Notes: generated from the letters alone by a model not told the origin. 64,000 nt of DNA from Sialis fuliginosa (GCA_961205875.1 OY540815.1:23559638-23623637); one strand, 5' to 3'. Counted from the stretch's first letter, positions 1-14,200 are shown. Made by a program: numbers and translations.

Positions 1-59
1 GTCGGTTTTATTTTTAACAAAAAAGTTTTTATTTATCCCTTTTGAGTGGATTTTCTTCA

Positions 60-205
60 AAGTCCATGGTCAAATTCTGATGAAATTTATATGGACTCAC
101 CTCGGGAGTATAGCTATCTCCTTACCAAATTTCATCAAAATCGGTTCAGCCGTTTAGACGTGAAAAGGTAATTAACAAACAGACACACTTTTATAATTTT
201 AATAT
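60..205. repeat. Partial copy of CTAGCTGC-type repeat, 3' part
   Basis: It contains the block 'ATCGGTTCAGCCGTTTAGAC...GTGAAAAGG' followed by ACAGACACAC and TTTTAATATGGAT, matching the 3' end of the fuller copies at 8038-8565 and 35751-36249. Confidence 0.7.
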
Positions 206-746
206 GGATGCTTTTCCCATTAAAAATTGTTTGAAAATTTATATGTTGGTAGTTTAAAAAACAATCTGGAACTGAATTAAACATTTTTGAACAGCCAATT
301 GCACGGAAAATTTACTGAAGTAATTTTATTACCAATATAAAAAATAATTTCACACACGATATAATAAAATACAAATAATAAAAAAACATTTCAATAAAAA
401 TTTCATCACAGCATGTAATAAAAAATTCAGTAATTTAATTTTGATTGACCCCCTCCTCCTCCCCCTCCCCCTCCGCCGGAGCAAAACTGTCATCACGGAT
501 TTACGACGTATATAATAATAATAATATCGCGGAATAAAAACAAACTCGCGACAACAGATTGACGTGAAATAAACAAAAAAAAAATGCACGTCAGTAGAAA
601 TAAATGCCCATAAAAAGTTGGTAAAATTGCGGCATTAAAAAATACTCTCTGGGCAGGAGCTATAAAGGCATTTGTGTGACGCTGCTGCCGCGATAGCTAT
701 AATTCTGAATTATGATTGTGTTTTATACATACGTACGTGCATGTGC

Positions 747-1507
747 CAGTGGCGGTTCGTCAAATTTAAAAAAAAAAATTTGATACTGAAAAAATAAAAA
801 TAAATATTTTTTGTATTATTATAAAAACAAGTAGGCGCTGATTTTTTTTTATTGACTTCTGGAACAGTATCGGAAAAAAAACATTTGCCGAGTAAATGCA
901 TAGTGCTTTCTCTTGCGTAATTCAGCAAAGGTAGTTAAGTATTGAACAATTTAAATAAAAACCGATAAATTGTCTATCATATAATTTTATTCAATTTTAT
1001 TTAAAAATATTTTTTTAATACGCGTATGATTATTTATTCATAAATTTATACTTTTTTGACAAATTTAATCTAAATATAATTTTTTCTGCTATCCAAACTT
1101 CAAAATGACATTTAATATGTTAAAGTAAAATAGCGACTGTAAAAAACAAATGATGATTTTTAAAGCAAGTATAGTAAACAAGTAAATTTCTATTTTGGGA
1201 TGTCACTCCTCCCCCTTACACACGATTTTTTAATGGGATCGTCAATCCAGACTCAACCAACTGCTTCATGAGTTATGCGTGTGACAAGGATTCAGGAGAC
1301 AGACAGACAGACACAGAACGAAAAGTGTTTGCCTTGACCTGAAACAAAAGGATTTTTTTTCTCATTTTAAAACGATCACAAAGCTTCTCGTATCTTCGAT
1401 ATGGGAAGCGAATATTTAAAAAATGTAATGAAACTTTTGGTTTCTCCAAAAAAAAATCTATGAGAATTTTCTAAATTATTAATTATTATCGCCACGAGCC
1501 GCCACTG
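747..1507. mobile_element. Dispersed element with CAGTGGCGG inverted ends
   Basis: Starts CAGTGGCGGTTCGTC and ends CGAGCCGCCACTG, an inverted pair of the hAT-MITE kind. It contains a diverged copy of the dispersed repeat found at 12440-13325 and 50815-51605. The flanking 8-mers do not match, so the exact element limits are unsure. Confidence 0.5.
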
Positions 1508-1774
1508 GATAAATACATACATACACACATGTAGATGCATAAGCTGAGAAAAGTTATTCCGTTTACATCTTAGAACCACTTTATTCCTGGGAGTGTTTAT
1601 ATTTATATGTATATATATTATATATAACATATATGCCTACAACATTTGTTTGGCTTGAACATAACATAATACATATTAATTTTTGTACATTATTATTGTC
1701 AAACTCTAAATTACATACTCAAACAAAGTGCCTGTATTTTTGATGTATTCTTTAATTCTATTTAATTATTTAAA

Positions 1775-1965
1775 AAAAAATATTTTTGGCTAAATCATAA
1801 ATGTTGGAAAAAAATTAAAGGAACATAAATTATAGATAATAATATACTCGACAATTTTTATCTAAAATATTTCTTTCTTATTCGTACCATTTCGAAAATA
1901 ATTAGAAAATTCAAAAATTGATAAGAGTAAACATCCGTTTCCGGTTTAGTAATTATATGAAAAAG
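1775..1965. repeat. Dispersed repeat (GGCTAAATCATAAATG family)
   Basis: Shares long stretches with 6465-6620, 14150-14290 and 16070-16200: the 'ATCATAAATGTTGGAAAAAA' start, ATACTCGACA, and ACATCCGTTT near the end. Confidence 0.65.
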
Positions 1966-1976
1966 ATTTGCGCTAT

Positions 1977-2185
1977 GAATTGGTTCCGCACCCACCGAAT
2001 TCTCCTGACCTAGCCCCTAGCGCCTACTACGTTTTCCGAAATTGAAAACGCGACTCTGTAGTAAAAGGTTTTACTCTAATGAAGAAGTCGAGTTGGAAAC
2101 AAGGGACTTGACGCGAACCACTATAAGACCGGTATCGTTGGAACAAATGCATTACTCTAGATGGAGATTATGTCGAAGAATAAGT
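1977..2185 (+). pseudogene. Mariner transposase C-terminal fossil
   Basis: One frame reads VPHPPNSPDLAPSAYYVFR and then stops. A shifted frame reads KRFYSNEEVE, and a third ends DGDYVEE followed by TAA. These are the C-terminal landmarks of mariner transposases. The stop and at least two frameshifts make it dead. In intact mariners the SPDLAPSDY segment carries the third catalytic Asp; here that position is Ala (GCC). The N-terminal two thirds are missing. A TTGTTAGGCC stretch at about 2260 may be the rest of the 3' end. Confidence 0.8.
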
Positions 2186-3176
2186 TTTTTCAACAAGTCT
2201 GGCTAAGGGACTACGCCCGATGGCCAATAACTTAAATTAAAAAAAAAAAAAGTTTTTTCATTGTTAGGCCAAAAACTTATCAGCCCTTGTAGTATTTCTC
2301 TTATCGTCACTTGTTGTATTATTTCTGGCACAGTCTGTACAAAGTAACATTTGCAATAAAACACATAACTATACATTATGAAATTAAGATTCCTTTAATA
2401 TTTGCAGAAAAGATTTAGTAGGCACTCCTTTGTGCGATTTCGGAATTTGGAATAAGATGGCGTATATACATTTATACATATTTATACGAAAATGCAGTAT
2501 TACAGGTGGGCCAGGTAAACCCTGATGAAAAGTATGAGGTGTACACAAAGTGTCTGTGAGGTAGAAAATTAAATTAAATACTCTACCATATTTCCATATT
2601 TATGAGTGGGGGAATAGGTCTGAACCTACGTCATATTAAAATGTTTCTTTATGCCGTTTGCTTGGAGGAGATTTGAGGTTTGCCGAATTTCTATTTTTGG
2701 CTTATGTGGTGACGTTTGTGTTATACGAATATGTCTACATATGAGCTTTAGTGTAATATCAATGAAAAAAATTATAATTATCTACATAAATATTCGTAAT
2801 ATGTATGCAGGAATTATTCTTTTATTTTAAAAAAATGTAGGGGAGAATGGGGTAATTACAAACACCTAAGAGAAAAATCAAATGAATTTAAACCTGAGTA
2901 AGAAACCAATATTTTTTAAAAAACAATTTTTTCTCCGCAAAAAATGATTTGATTTGGATTTGCATTGGTAAGTTTGTACTTTCTAGTTTTTGAATCAAGA
3001 ACTCAATAATTTTTATCATCCCTGCTGCTCTGTGCCAAGGGTTAAAAGAGTTCAAAGTATCCTTTAATTTTTAATTAAGTTTTAAAGCGTAAAAATTTAG
3101 CATAGAAATTTTTACAAGAAATTCAATGAAAAAGTTAGAAAGCTTGTTTTTTTCTCTTGAAAATGCGTTTTTACTA

Positions 3177-3483
3177 ATTCCCGTACGATTTTTTTTGACC
3201 GCGTTATTAACTATCAAAGTAAAAATAGCTTAAAGAATCCTCTTTAAATGCTTATATACGATTTTGTAAAAAAAAATGTATTCCTCCCATCATTTTCGTT
3301 TTTAGAACATACAAAAAACGATATTTTATCATTTTTTTGTTATCTGTCCACCATTTTGTCCAAAATGGCGAAACCGTGAATGTAAACGTGTTTTTTTTAG
3401 TAAATAGTGTCCCAAAAAGTTACTAGTTACTGTGATTTTGTTTTTTTTTCATATTCACAAATGGAAAAAAATCGTACGGGAAT
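3177..3483. mobile_element. MITE with TTCCCGTACG inverted ends
   Basis: TTCCCGTACGATTTTTTT at 3178 is mirrored by AAAAAAATCGTACGGGAA at 3466-3483. The ~307-bp interior has no ORF. The superfamily is not assigned. Confidence 0.6.
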
Positions 3484-4659
3484 GAAGAAAAAAGAACATT
3501 GAAAAGGGGGTCCAAATATTACCCAAATATAAAACGTTACGTTAATCGCCTGGAAACGTGAATTCATTTTTATACTTCAACAAAACTATTCAGGTGGTGA
3601 AAACAAAGAAGAAAAAAATTTACTTTACATACATCAAAAAAAACGAATATGAAATTATATTCATGCAAAGAGACAGTATAGTGGCATTAAAATGATTTCA
3701 AAAAAGCATTTATCCTCGCTAAAACTTAAATCAAAATACACTGCGCAAACTAAATGTATTTTTAAGTGAAAATTATTTTCGCAAATGCTAGAAAATAAAG
3801 CAAAGTGCTATATAACTATTCCTCTACAAACAGTGTCACCTTTGCGAGTGAGACAGACATACACATGTAACCAACAAAGCGTATACGGTCATCTCGTTTG
3901 TTTACTAAAACAAAACGAGATCAGGTCGGAGTCAGCATCTAAATGGTCCATTCCATGTGGCTAAATGCGTTAAACTCAAGTAAGAGAGAATCTAGAGAAT
4001 AATAAATATCATTTAGAGGTGAAATAGACCTCAGATTAAATTAAATTACAGTTTATTCGCAACAATCTCCCGCGAGCGCTCTGCTCGGCTCAACTTAAAT
4101 GGTATCCCCAATACGAGCGTCTAAACAAATTTAACTCGCTGTGTATGTGTTAAAAAAATCTACTTATTTCAACGAGAAATAGTTTAAATTTAGAGAAGTT
4201 ACTCCTTTATAAATCTTAAGTACCCACACAAAATTTCAAGAGGTTTTACAACATGGTTTGAAAGTTATTATTTTTTTTAATTAACATGGGCTCTTATGGC
4301 AGAATGGTGTATTTATAGTTAAAGTCCAATAAAACACATGGTTCAAGCGTCGAGAAAAATCTGAAAATTTCACAACACGTCACTTACATATTTAGCAACA
4401 AGTTTCATAAAAAAAAATATGCACATACAGAACTAAATTGTGAGAAAAAAAATAGCGTACTGATGCAAAAAATCTTTTAAAAATCCAAATCATAGCTTTT
4501 AGTTAGTACTTTCAATGAAAATTATAACGAACACTGTAGCTAGAATAGTTTATAAAAAAAATTGAAATAACTCTTGTTTATAAATCGTAATGATTACGGA
4601 AACTTATCATGTGCGTGCCCAACACGCACTTTTCTGTTTTTTTTTCTATATGAATCTTT

Positions 4660-5092
4660 TGCTTCGTCGACATATCCGGTATTAATACCTAGCTAAGAAA
4701 TATTTCCAAGCTTGCAAGCACTTTCAAATGGGGTATCAAACTTATATGACAGTTCTCTTGAAGTTTTTGACATATTTGACATAGCAAGTAAAAACAAAGT
4801 ATAGCTAACAAATATTTCCAAGCTTGCAAGCACTTTCAAATGGGGTATCAAACTTATATGACAGCTCTCTTAAAGTTTTTGACATATTTTACATAGTAAG
4901 TAAAAACAAAGTATAGCTAACAAATATTTCCAAGCTTGCAAGCACTTTCAAATGGGGTATCAAACTTATATGACAGTTCTCTTGAAGTTTTTGACATATT
5001 TTACATAGTAAGTAAAAACAAAGTATAGTTAACAAATATTTCCAAGCTTGCAAGCACTTTCAAATTGGGTATCAAACTTATATGCCAGTTTT
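4660..5092. repeat. 112-bp tandem array (four units) inside an ATGTCCGG-type MITE
   Basis: TATTTCCAAGCTTGCAAGCA recurs at 4701, 4813, 4925 and 5037, exactly 112 bp apart; the last unit is cut short. The unit (GCAAGCACTTTCAAATG..., ATGACAGTTCT) matches the interior of the MITEs at 18119 and 58037, and the left side (4669, CATATCCGGTATTAATACCT) resembles their terminal repeat. Confidence 0.85.
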
Positions 5093-5147
5093 TTTTATTA
5101 ATCACCGTTATAGAAACACAAAGTTTTATGTTGTTAATTTGTTTCAG

Positions 5148-5278
5148 ATCCTCCCCAAGTGGCTCTACATTTAGGCAGTACGTTAGATCCCGAAGCGATC
5201 AAAGAAGGCGATGACGTATATTTTGAATGCAGTATTCGGGCCAATCCGAAGGAGCATAAGATCACGTGGTTCCATAAT
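5148..5278 (+). CDS. side: Side exon: first half of an Ig domain
   Basis: The acceptor is gtttcag|AT and the donor AAT|gtaagt. The first two bases complete a codon begun in an upstream exon outside the window; then 43 codons follow, ending in phase 0. The peptide carries the family hallmark KEGDDVYFEC with the first Ig cysteine (residue 27) and the core tryptophan in ITWFHN (residue 40). By comparison with Drosophila Side this is the B-C strand half of Ig4. The GC-rich codons contrast with the AT-rich introns on both sides. A tandem repeat ends about 55 bp before the acceptor. Confidence 0.93.
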
Positions 5279-8200
5279 GTAAGTATTATTAAATATGAAC
5301 ACCATATATTTAATACCATATTTTCGTAAATGCTTATTCCAAAAACTCCTTCATGGAAACAAAATACGACTTGATAAAGATTTTTTTAGTCTTTTGATGT
5401 CAAATCTTAGGATTTTCATAAAATATTAATAGCCACGATACTGCACAGAAAATTTACCTAACTATTGGTGAAAACCGCATTGAAATCGGTTCAGTAATTC
5501 CGGAGTCTATAAGTCTCATACAAACGAACATTCATTTTTATATATAGCGATTTGTTTAATAGGTACTAAGTTTCATTCAATCTTTATTAGTCCAGGCAAC
5601 GTAGAAATTTTTACTGGTGTAAAATTTGGAAAAATGTATGAGGTGCCAAATTTAAACAGTGATTAGAACATGTCCAGATTTATATTTCCTGAAAAGTCCC
5701 TAGCAAAATTTGCTCCGGAACACCCTCAACCAAGGGCCCAAAGTTTTGTTTTACAAGGATTTTGTAAACACTCTGTATCTAATCAATCCTGTCTTTCGCA
5801 TTTTAAACAGATAATTAAATTATCTACTACCTTTTTACTTTCTTATACTATGTATATGAAATATACATTAGTATAAGTAAGTATAGTGAAGCCGATTTTT
5901 TTCGAACTCCGGATTTTGACGGAATTATCTATTTTGACCTTCCCTGAATCCATTCTGACTATTTTCGCCATGATGTCTGTGTGTCCGTCTGTCTGTCTGT
6001 CTGTATGCGCTGTAACTCAAATACGACAAATCGTAGAAGGCTGATATTTTATATTTAAGATTAATTTTTGGCTGGGAAGAAAACGTCCTATTTTTGAAAA
6101 CGATCTTTCAACCGGATACGGATGTTTACCTACGTCGATTTTTTAATTTTTCGAATTACTCTGAAACAGTGCAAAATAGAGAAAAATGGTCAAGTTAAAA
6201 AATGTAGGTAATATCTATATCTATAATTTATGTTCTATTCATTTTTTTGTAAAAACGAATTTAAAAAAAATAAATTATAATTCAAATGGTTCATAACAGA
6301 GAAGAAATATCTGCCATGAGTGTCATGGGACTTTCTTATACGTATTACAGAGATTGAACAGTGTGTGTATTTGCCGTAGGTAACATGGGACTTTCTTATA
6401 CGTAATACTGAGAGTGAACTGTGTAGGTGAATCTAAATAATTACATAAAAAAATTCTTTCTGGCTAAATCATAAATGTTGGAAAAAAATGTATGGGAAAT
6501 AAATTATAGATAACAATATACTCGACATTTTTTATCTAAAACATTTTTTTCTTATTTCAAAAATAATTCAAAAATCCAAAAATTTATAAGAATAAACATC
6601 CGTTTTCAGTTATACGTTAAAAAAAATCACTTGTTATATAATGGAGAGAATAATATTACCTATATTATTCATTTTGTTTTATTTTGTTAGAAAGAATCAC
6701 GTATACAATTTACTGTTAGGTTAGGTTAGGTATAAGAAAGTCCCGTGGTTCCCAAGGCAGATATTTTATTAATATTTTATCGATTTAATTATTAAAATCG
6801 TATTCAGAATGTAATATTTCTTGAAATTTCTTTATTTACAACAATAGCAACATTAAGAGGTACTATTAATAAAAATATCAGGTATAAGTTGTATATTATT
6901 TTTGCTAGATAATCTATAATAAATATATATAACGTATAAAAAAGCTATTGTTCTTTTGTTACAATTAGGGCGACAAAAACACACCATTACGATGATATAT
7001 TGTTGACGGCGCGGCGTACAATAATATTTTATGCGATGGCCGTGTCAAATGGTGTCATTTTCTCTGCTTATTTGTCACCCATACATCATTGTCTGTAATT
7101 TTTATTTTTATTTGATACATATGGAGCTTTTGCGTACATCCGGAAAAATATTACCTTCTGCATTCTGATGATGACTTTATTTCTGATTGTTTTTTTGTTT
7201 AATTGTTTGAAAGTCCCATTGAGATGGTTATTATAAGTTATAAAGTGAAGGCACCAGTTATGGCCGCTATAAGAGCAAGGTTTACTGTTTTTATGATTCT
7301 CATCAAATCATGTTACTAATAAAACAAGTAACTCTTTATTTAATCAATTTAATTACCAAAGTCCGCAAATATAATGATTTTTTTTAATTATAGCCTTTTA
7401 TTTTGTTTATGTTTTTTCTCCAGTAATGGATAAAGTTAAACCAGTAATGAGCACGCACAATACAAAAGATATAAAAGAAAGAATCGTCAAATTTGATACA
7501 ATGTAAAGCAGTTGCTATGATAATATAATAATTAATAAAAAAAAAATAAGTTTCTAGCTTATATTCACAAAATACAATTGATAGGGTTTCTTTGGAACCC
7601 TTAAAATGGGCGTAACTGTGTGGGGATGCACAGTCGGGGGATTGCTGTAAATACGTGGCTATGGGATTAAATAAAACTTTTTTTTAAATGTACAAAATGT
7701 TGCCGAAAAAAAAAAATTGAATATATCTTAATTAATATTAAAATCCATATGTACCGTACTTAAAACACAGTAAATTTTTACGAAAAGGTTAGATATCTTT
7801 ATGTGTATATTATAAAATGCAACGTCTATCTGTCTGTCTGTTTTTCTGTCCGTTAGTGCGTTTATCACTCGAGAATCACTTATTCAATTTACGTGTTTTT
7901 TTTTTTAATTAATTGGCCAGGTTTTAGTATATATTTTGTTACGTTAGGTAACATAAGGAATAAGCATTGACGATAATAGTAAATCAAGTTTGCCGCCAAC
8001 AATATGCTGCCTAAACCGTTAAATATTGAAAAATATAATCCATACTATTATTATAAATGTGAAAGTGTGTTTGTCTGTCTCTCTGTCTGTTTGTTACCTT
8101 TTCACGGTTAAACCGCTAAACCGATCTTGATGAAATTTGACAGGGAGATAGCATACACTCTGAGAAAGGACATAGGTTACTTCGAATTCCGAAAAAACAA

Positions 8201-11200
8201 CCCCTAAGGGGCTGCTGGTTTGTTTGCTAGATTCAATGCTGGTTTTCAAGCGTGTTTTGGCGCTGGATTGTTGTCATGGTTTCAATGTGTGATGGCTTCA
8301 CACGATACTTAATTTTGTAGATGGTTTTGATGCGTGCTAAGTGACAGTTCTAATATATATCAACATAATATTATAGTGGATATGGATTATGAAAATAAAA
8401 AAATCCTTTGGGTGAACAATATATAATTAACAGGATCGATCTTATGAGGTATGTTTAATAAAACTATGAATGGTTGTAATTAGTTTCATTCGATCCGGCG
8501 GAATAAATATCATGGGGATGGAGGTTTAGAAATCCACGCGAGCGAAGCCGCGGGTAGCAGCTAGTATTGAATAAATAGATATAAAAAAAATTGAACAAAA
8601 TCCTAAACAATAATTTCATATTCCACAACTACTTGTACATATATATTTCTTTATTAAAACAGCGTTATTCTATATCCTTATAAACGATCTACAAACAAGA
8701 ATAAGCGACATAATTAAGTAACATAGATCATAGAAACGCGTGCACGGTAGTCTATATAAATCCAAGGGGATATCTTCGGCAGAGTAATCCTGGATATTGC
8801 GGGAAGCCAAAGACAAACGGAATCTGCATACCTCGACGGCCACTGCGATCGGGCACGCCACATTGTCGTCCTAGGGATTACACGTTCTAAACGCCCGGAT
8901 TATGGTAACAGAGGTGTGTGTGTCTGTGTCTATGTCTGTGAGGTTACATTGTGTATGTGCTGACAGGTTTATAAGATCAATTCGTGTAAACTGTAAACGT
9001 CTTGAATATTATCACAACCCTGTAAGAAAAAAGGTCTTGTTTTTTTTTCTTACTTGTTTTTAGACGCTTGACAGTAAAAAACTCGCACCCCCCCCACAAT
9101 TTTTTGATATCTTCAAAAAAAACATCTGCCAAGTAAATGCACAGTGCTTCCTTGTGCTAAATTCACCAAAGGTAGTTCATTATTGAACAATTTAAGTAAA
9201 AACCGATAGTATTCAGATAAATTGCCTGGAATTGGTTAACCATTTAATTTTTATACAATTTAGGTAAATTTTGTAAATCTTAAGAGATATATAAATGAGA
9301 GAATGGGAGGGCTATGACATACAGACAGACAGACGGACGGACAAAACAAAACTATAAGGGTTCCTAGTTTTCTACGGAACAATAAAAAATGAATTCTGAC
9401 CTACAAAAGTCATTTGTTAGATTTGGTCAAAAAAATTTTTCATGGCCAGTGGGGGCTCTCGAAATTTCAATATTTTGTAGACCATTTGTTAACCATTTCC
9501 ATATAACAAATGCTAATTTGTCCATTTGGTAACATAATGAATTACAAAATCAAATAATTTTATAATAAAAAGTTACCTAAATATCTTTTATAGGTCCAGA
9601 AAAAAAGTTAAAAGCATAAAGGTCAAAAGTTAATAAAATTGTACCTGTATTGTGTAGAGTTCTTTATATTTTATCCACCCAGTGAATTCAAACTGTATAA
9701 AAACACACAGGTAACAATATTCATACTACCACCTGTCTACAAATGTCAACACATTCTTGTTAGAAAAGAATAAGAAGAAAAACTAACATCTATAGGATTC
9801 TGTTTACATAAACACGACCCGACTTGGGTTCAAGTTATTTGTCATGTATAAACTAGCCAGGTGCTGTGTATCCAGTGGCGTAGCATGTACTTTTATGGAG
9901 GAATGTTTTTCGACCCCATATCCCACAAAATATTTTCAATTTTTTATTTTATTTATATTTTCACATAGGATCAAATTCTTAAAAATAAAAAATAAACTAC
10001 AAATAAAAATAGTTAATATCGTTTCGTTCTCGTTTTGTTCGAATTTAAGGGGGGAAGGGGGTATTTTTTTAATGATCCCTTAACTATTCAAGAGTTATGT
10101 AGAATGGGAAAATATTTTAAAGGGTTCAAAAAGACAATTCCCTGACCGATGTCAGTGTCGTTATGTGGGTAATTTTTCTCGAAACCGTGTTTTTTGAGCT
10201 GACCGTATTCCTAGCGTCTTTTTAACAGATTGACTTGAAATTTCAGCTGTAGCTTCACAATAACATTATCTAGTAAATGGCGTAGAATTTTTTTGGATTG
10301 ATTTAGTGTAATCGATTTTATACCCGATTTTCGACAGATTAAAAAAAATTCATTCATTTTTTTAAATCAATATTTCGAGAAAATCCTTCGTTATGTTTTT
10401 TGTTCCAAATAAAAAATTGAGACCAACAAATTTGTAGTAGCTGCAATGACGCCATTTTAAATAATAAATAAATAAATAATAAAATACAAGGTAGTACCCC
10501 CCTTAAGGCACTCTCGTCCTGATCTCGTTTCGAGACCGATAAATGTTTCGCCAACAAAATGTTGAAAACGCCTGCATAAAAATCTTACCGTCACGTTTAA
10601 TTTTATGATTGTTGTTTTTGTACTTTATTCATAATCTGGTCTAAGCAGGCATTAAGTAACCGTTTAATTACGTCTTAATCTACGTATTTTTGCGTCTAGT
10701 GTGCGGATTAACACGCACTCCTGAATAAATGATTAAAACAGTACAAAAGTGTGCGTGTACTAAAAGGGAATGAAATATTTTAATAGCACGGGATTATTTG
10801 CACCAGACGCCGCGATTATAATCTGATTTAAGCCGGGATGCTTCAATAGAACGCAGCCAGTAAAGTAGGTGTTTGTTAACTACAAAATAATATTATTTAT
10901 AAATACAACCATACTTATTCTTCGAGATTTTATGAATGACCAGAATCGCTTACAACAGATTCGACATGAATTAGAAATATGTGTTGATATTTGATTACTA
11001 CCATTTCTGGATATTAATCTATATACATTTAACTGTCTTACAGCGTGATTTGATGACATGAGGCCAATAGGTGTCAAAATGGTGGACATTTAAACTAATT
11101 ATTAGTATAATTTATTTATTAATTATTATATTATCATAGAAACGGCTTTACATTGTTTCAAAGACGATTCTTTCTTTTATATCTTTTGTGTCGTAGTACT

Positions 11201-14200
11201 AAGTGTCCATCACTGCGTGCTCATTACTTTTTTACTTTATCAATTACTGGAGAGAAGAACAAGAACAAAATAAAAGGCTATAATTTAAAAAACAAACTAT
11301 ATTTGCGGAATTTGGTAATTAAATTGATTAAATAAACAGTTACTTGTTTTATTAATAACATGAGTTCATGAGAATTACAAAAAACAAGCCCATTAATCCA
11401 AAAAAAAAACACGAAAATTTGCTCTTATAGCGGCCAAAACTGGTGCCTTTACCTTATTTTATTATATTATGTATGTATAAAAAAAAAGGTTAGGTAGTTA
11501 GTTATTTATATAATATAAATTTATACAAATGTCGAAATGACATTTAAAACGTCAACATGACATTTAACATATCGTAGAAAATATTAATTAAAAATACAAA
11601 TGAATTTTTAATGCAAAATGAGATACATATTTTTAATATATATTTTACAACAAACGTTGTAAATCTATTTATATTATAGAAAATGTAATGCACTACAAAA
11701 AAATTCTATAAAATTTTCACGTAACATGTCGTTCTTGAGATATCTTGAAAAAATAAATATTTTGGGGTGTCACCCCTCTCCCTTACATACGATTTTGAAA
11801 TGGGACCATCCTCAAGCCAGACCCAACCATCCGACCAAGTTTCAATAATATCAGTTCACTGGTTCATGAGTTATGCGTGTGACAAGGATTCAGGGGACAG
11901 ACAGACAGACAGACACGGAACGAAAACGGATAAATCAATTTAAAATTTTGAAATCGGAGAACATTTTTTTTGTCTCAATCTGAAACGATCACATAGCTTC
12001 TCGTATCTTCGATATTGCGAGGAAGCATTATTTATTAAAAGAAAAGAATGATTTCTGAACAAACAATTTCAAAATACACATTACCTCCCCCCCCCACCTC
12101 CCCACCCCACATCTCACAAGAAGTATCCCTAATGGATCTCCGTCTTGTCGTTTCACACCAACAATGTTTTGCGAACATTAGAGTGATTGTTGCATAATTT
12201 CAACAACGACACGGGCTAGCTGTGTTTAACTGACAATCAGATGGAAATGTGCGTGGCCTTAAATCAAACAAGTAACGATCCACCGCCGCCGGCTGTGATG
12301 TATAAGTCATCTGGGACCCATTACCAACACCTATCTCGGCCCGCTTGTCCGTAACTAAAACCCTCCTGCGTTGGGTGGGCCGCTGTGGGTAGGCTGTGCG
12401 GGTATGAGCTTGTGTGGACTTTCTCAATGTAAATCGATATTAGTAGTTTTCTTCGACGGGGTGATAGGTTTCTGGTATTTGAAAAAAGCGAGTGTATTTT
12501 TTTTCTGTATATGTATAAAAAAATCTGATAAGTAAATTCATAGTGCTTCCTCGTGCTAAATGTGATTGGTTACTGGTATTTGGAAGAAGGAAGTGTATTT
12601 TTTTCTGTATATGTAAAAAAAATATCTGATAAGTAAATGCACAGTGCTTCCTCGTGCTGAATCCACCAAAGGTAGTTAATTTATTGAAGAATTTAATTAA
12701 AAACCGATAAAGTGTTGAGATAAATTGCCTGGCATTGGTTAACCATTTAATTTTTATACAATTTTACTAAAAAATATTAGTTCAAAATTTTTCTTTTCGT
12801 ATATTTTTTAATTTTTTGACAATTTCAATCTAAATCTTTTATGTAAACGTCAAAATGACATTTTCAAATATCAATTTAGAAAAACAAAACACGATTTTTT
12901 ATAGCAAATTGAGATAAATTATTGTAAGAGAATATTTTACAACAAACGTTGTAGACCTATATTATAGGAAATTGAATGCTCTACAAAATATATTCTATAA
13001 CATTTTCACGTAACATAATGTGTCGTTCTTGAGATATCTTGAAAAATTAATATTTAGGAATGTCACCCCTTCCCCTTACTCACGATTTTGATAATTTTGA
13101 AATGAGACCGTCCTCAAGCCAAACCCAACCATCCAACTAAGTTTGATTAATATCGGTTCAGTGCTTCATGAGTTATGCGTGTGACAAGGATTCAGGGGAC
13201 ATACACACAGACAAAAAGTGAAACAGAAAGATCAATTTAAAATTTTGAAATCGGAGAACATTTTTTTTGTCTCATTTTAAAACGATCACAAGGCTTCTCG
13301 TATCTTCGATATTGCGAGGAAGCAATAGTTTGTTTAAAAATTCATTTTCCATAATATTTTTTATAATTTTAATTTAAAAATTTCAATGGAATTTGCCAAA
13401 AATTGTCATTTTTACAAAATATTTTTGAGTCCTTACTGATACAAACATTTCGTAAAATTTTCTGAATATAAGAAAATTTAGTGAAAACTCGAAAGGGTAA
13501 TTATAAAACTTCTTTCTCTACGAAAAAATAATTCATAATGTATAGTATCAAGATATTTATAAATTGATTAACATGAAAAAGTAATCTAAAATCAAAAATA
13601 AACGTTCAAAAATCAACAATACAAGCCTGGAGCAAAGAAAAATATTATCATGGCAATTAATAATTTATCAAAACATTGTAGATCAACACAACTCTGAACA
13701 ACGCTATGAAGTTATATCAGAAACATTCACCCCCAGGCGGTGTTATCATAATCAGCTGTAGGTACACTTCTTGTAGAAATTTTCAATGGATAGAAACCCT
13801 CTAAAAAACAATTTAATTTCATATCCAGAAAGTACGTAATTTTTAAAGTTATATTTTCTCTTATTCAACAAATCTCGAATACTTACAATTCCAAAAGTTT
13901 TTATATTTTTTTTTAGTGAAATTCCTATTATTTTATTTATTTTATTAAAAAAAGTAAGGTTTCTGAGAAAAAATTAAGATTAAATTTTGAGAAAAATTCA
14001 CGACTTGCACCCAGATATACCCTAAATTCAACGCCAATGTACACAATTCTTAACAGAACATAATAAATTAAGAAATTATACCGAAAATTTTACAAAATAA
14101 TATGTATTTTCATTAATAAATAAAATTGGGTGATTCTAGTTATGTAAAAAAATCTGGCTAAATTTTAAATGATGGAAAAAAATTAATGTACATATCATAA

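Larger units (their letters stand above)
1..5147 (+). other. Upstream intron of side (3' part), repeat-filled
   Basis: No exon was found here. Both strands are stop-rich, and the block holds dispersed repeats, a mariner fossil, a MITE with TTCCCGTACG ends and a 112-bp tandem array (separate entries). Because the first in-window exon starts mid-codon, this must be intron of the same gene. Confidence 0.75.

Noticed and set aside
739-1515. 8-bp target duplication around the CAGTGGCGG-ended element
   Set aside because: The flanks GCATGTGC and GATAAATA do not match, so a clean hAT insertion is not claimed.
3890-3925. Short hairpin ATCTCGTTTGTTT / AACAAAACGAGAT
   Set aside because: Twelve-bp stem in AT-rich DNA, too short and isolated to call an RNA gene.
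12200-12427. 75-codon minus-strand ORF in the GC-rich pocket
   Set aside because: Low-complexity Arg/Thr-rich peptide with no family resemblance and no splice sites in register. The region is kept only as an unassigned GC-rich block.
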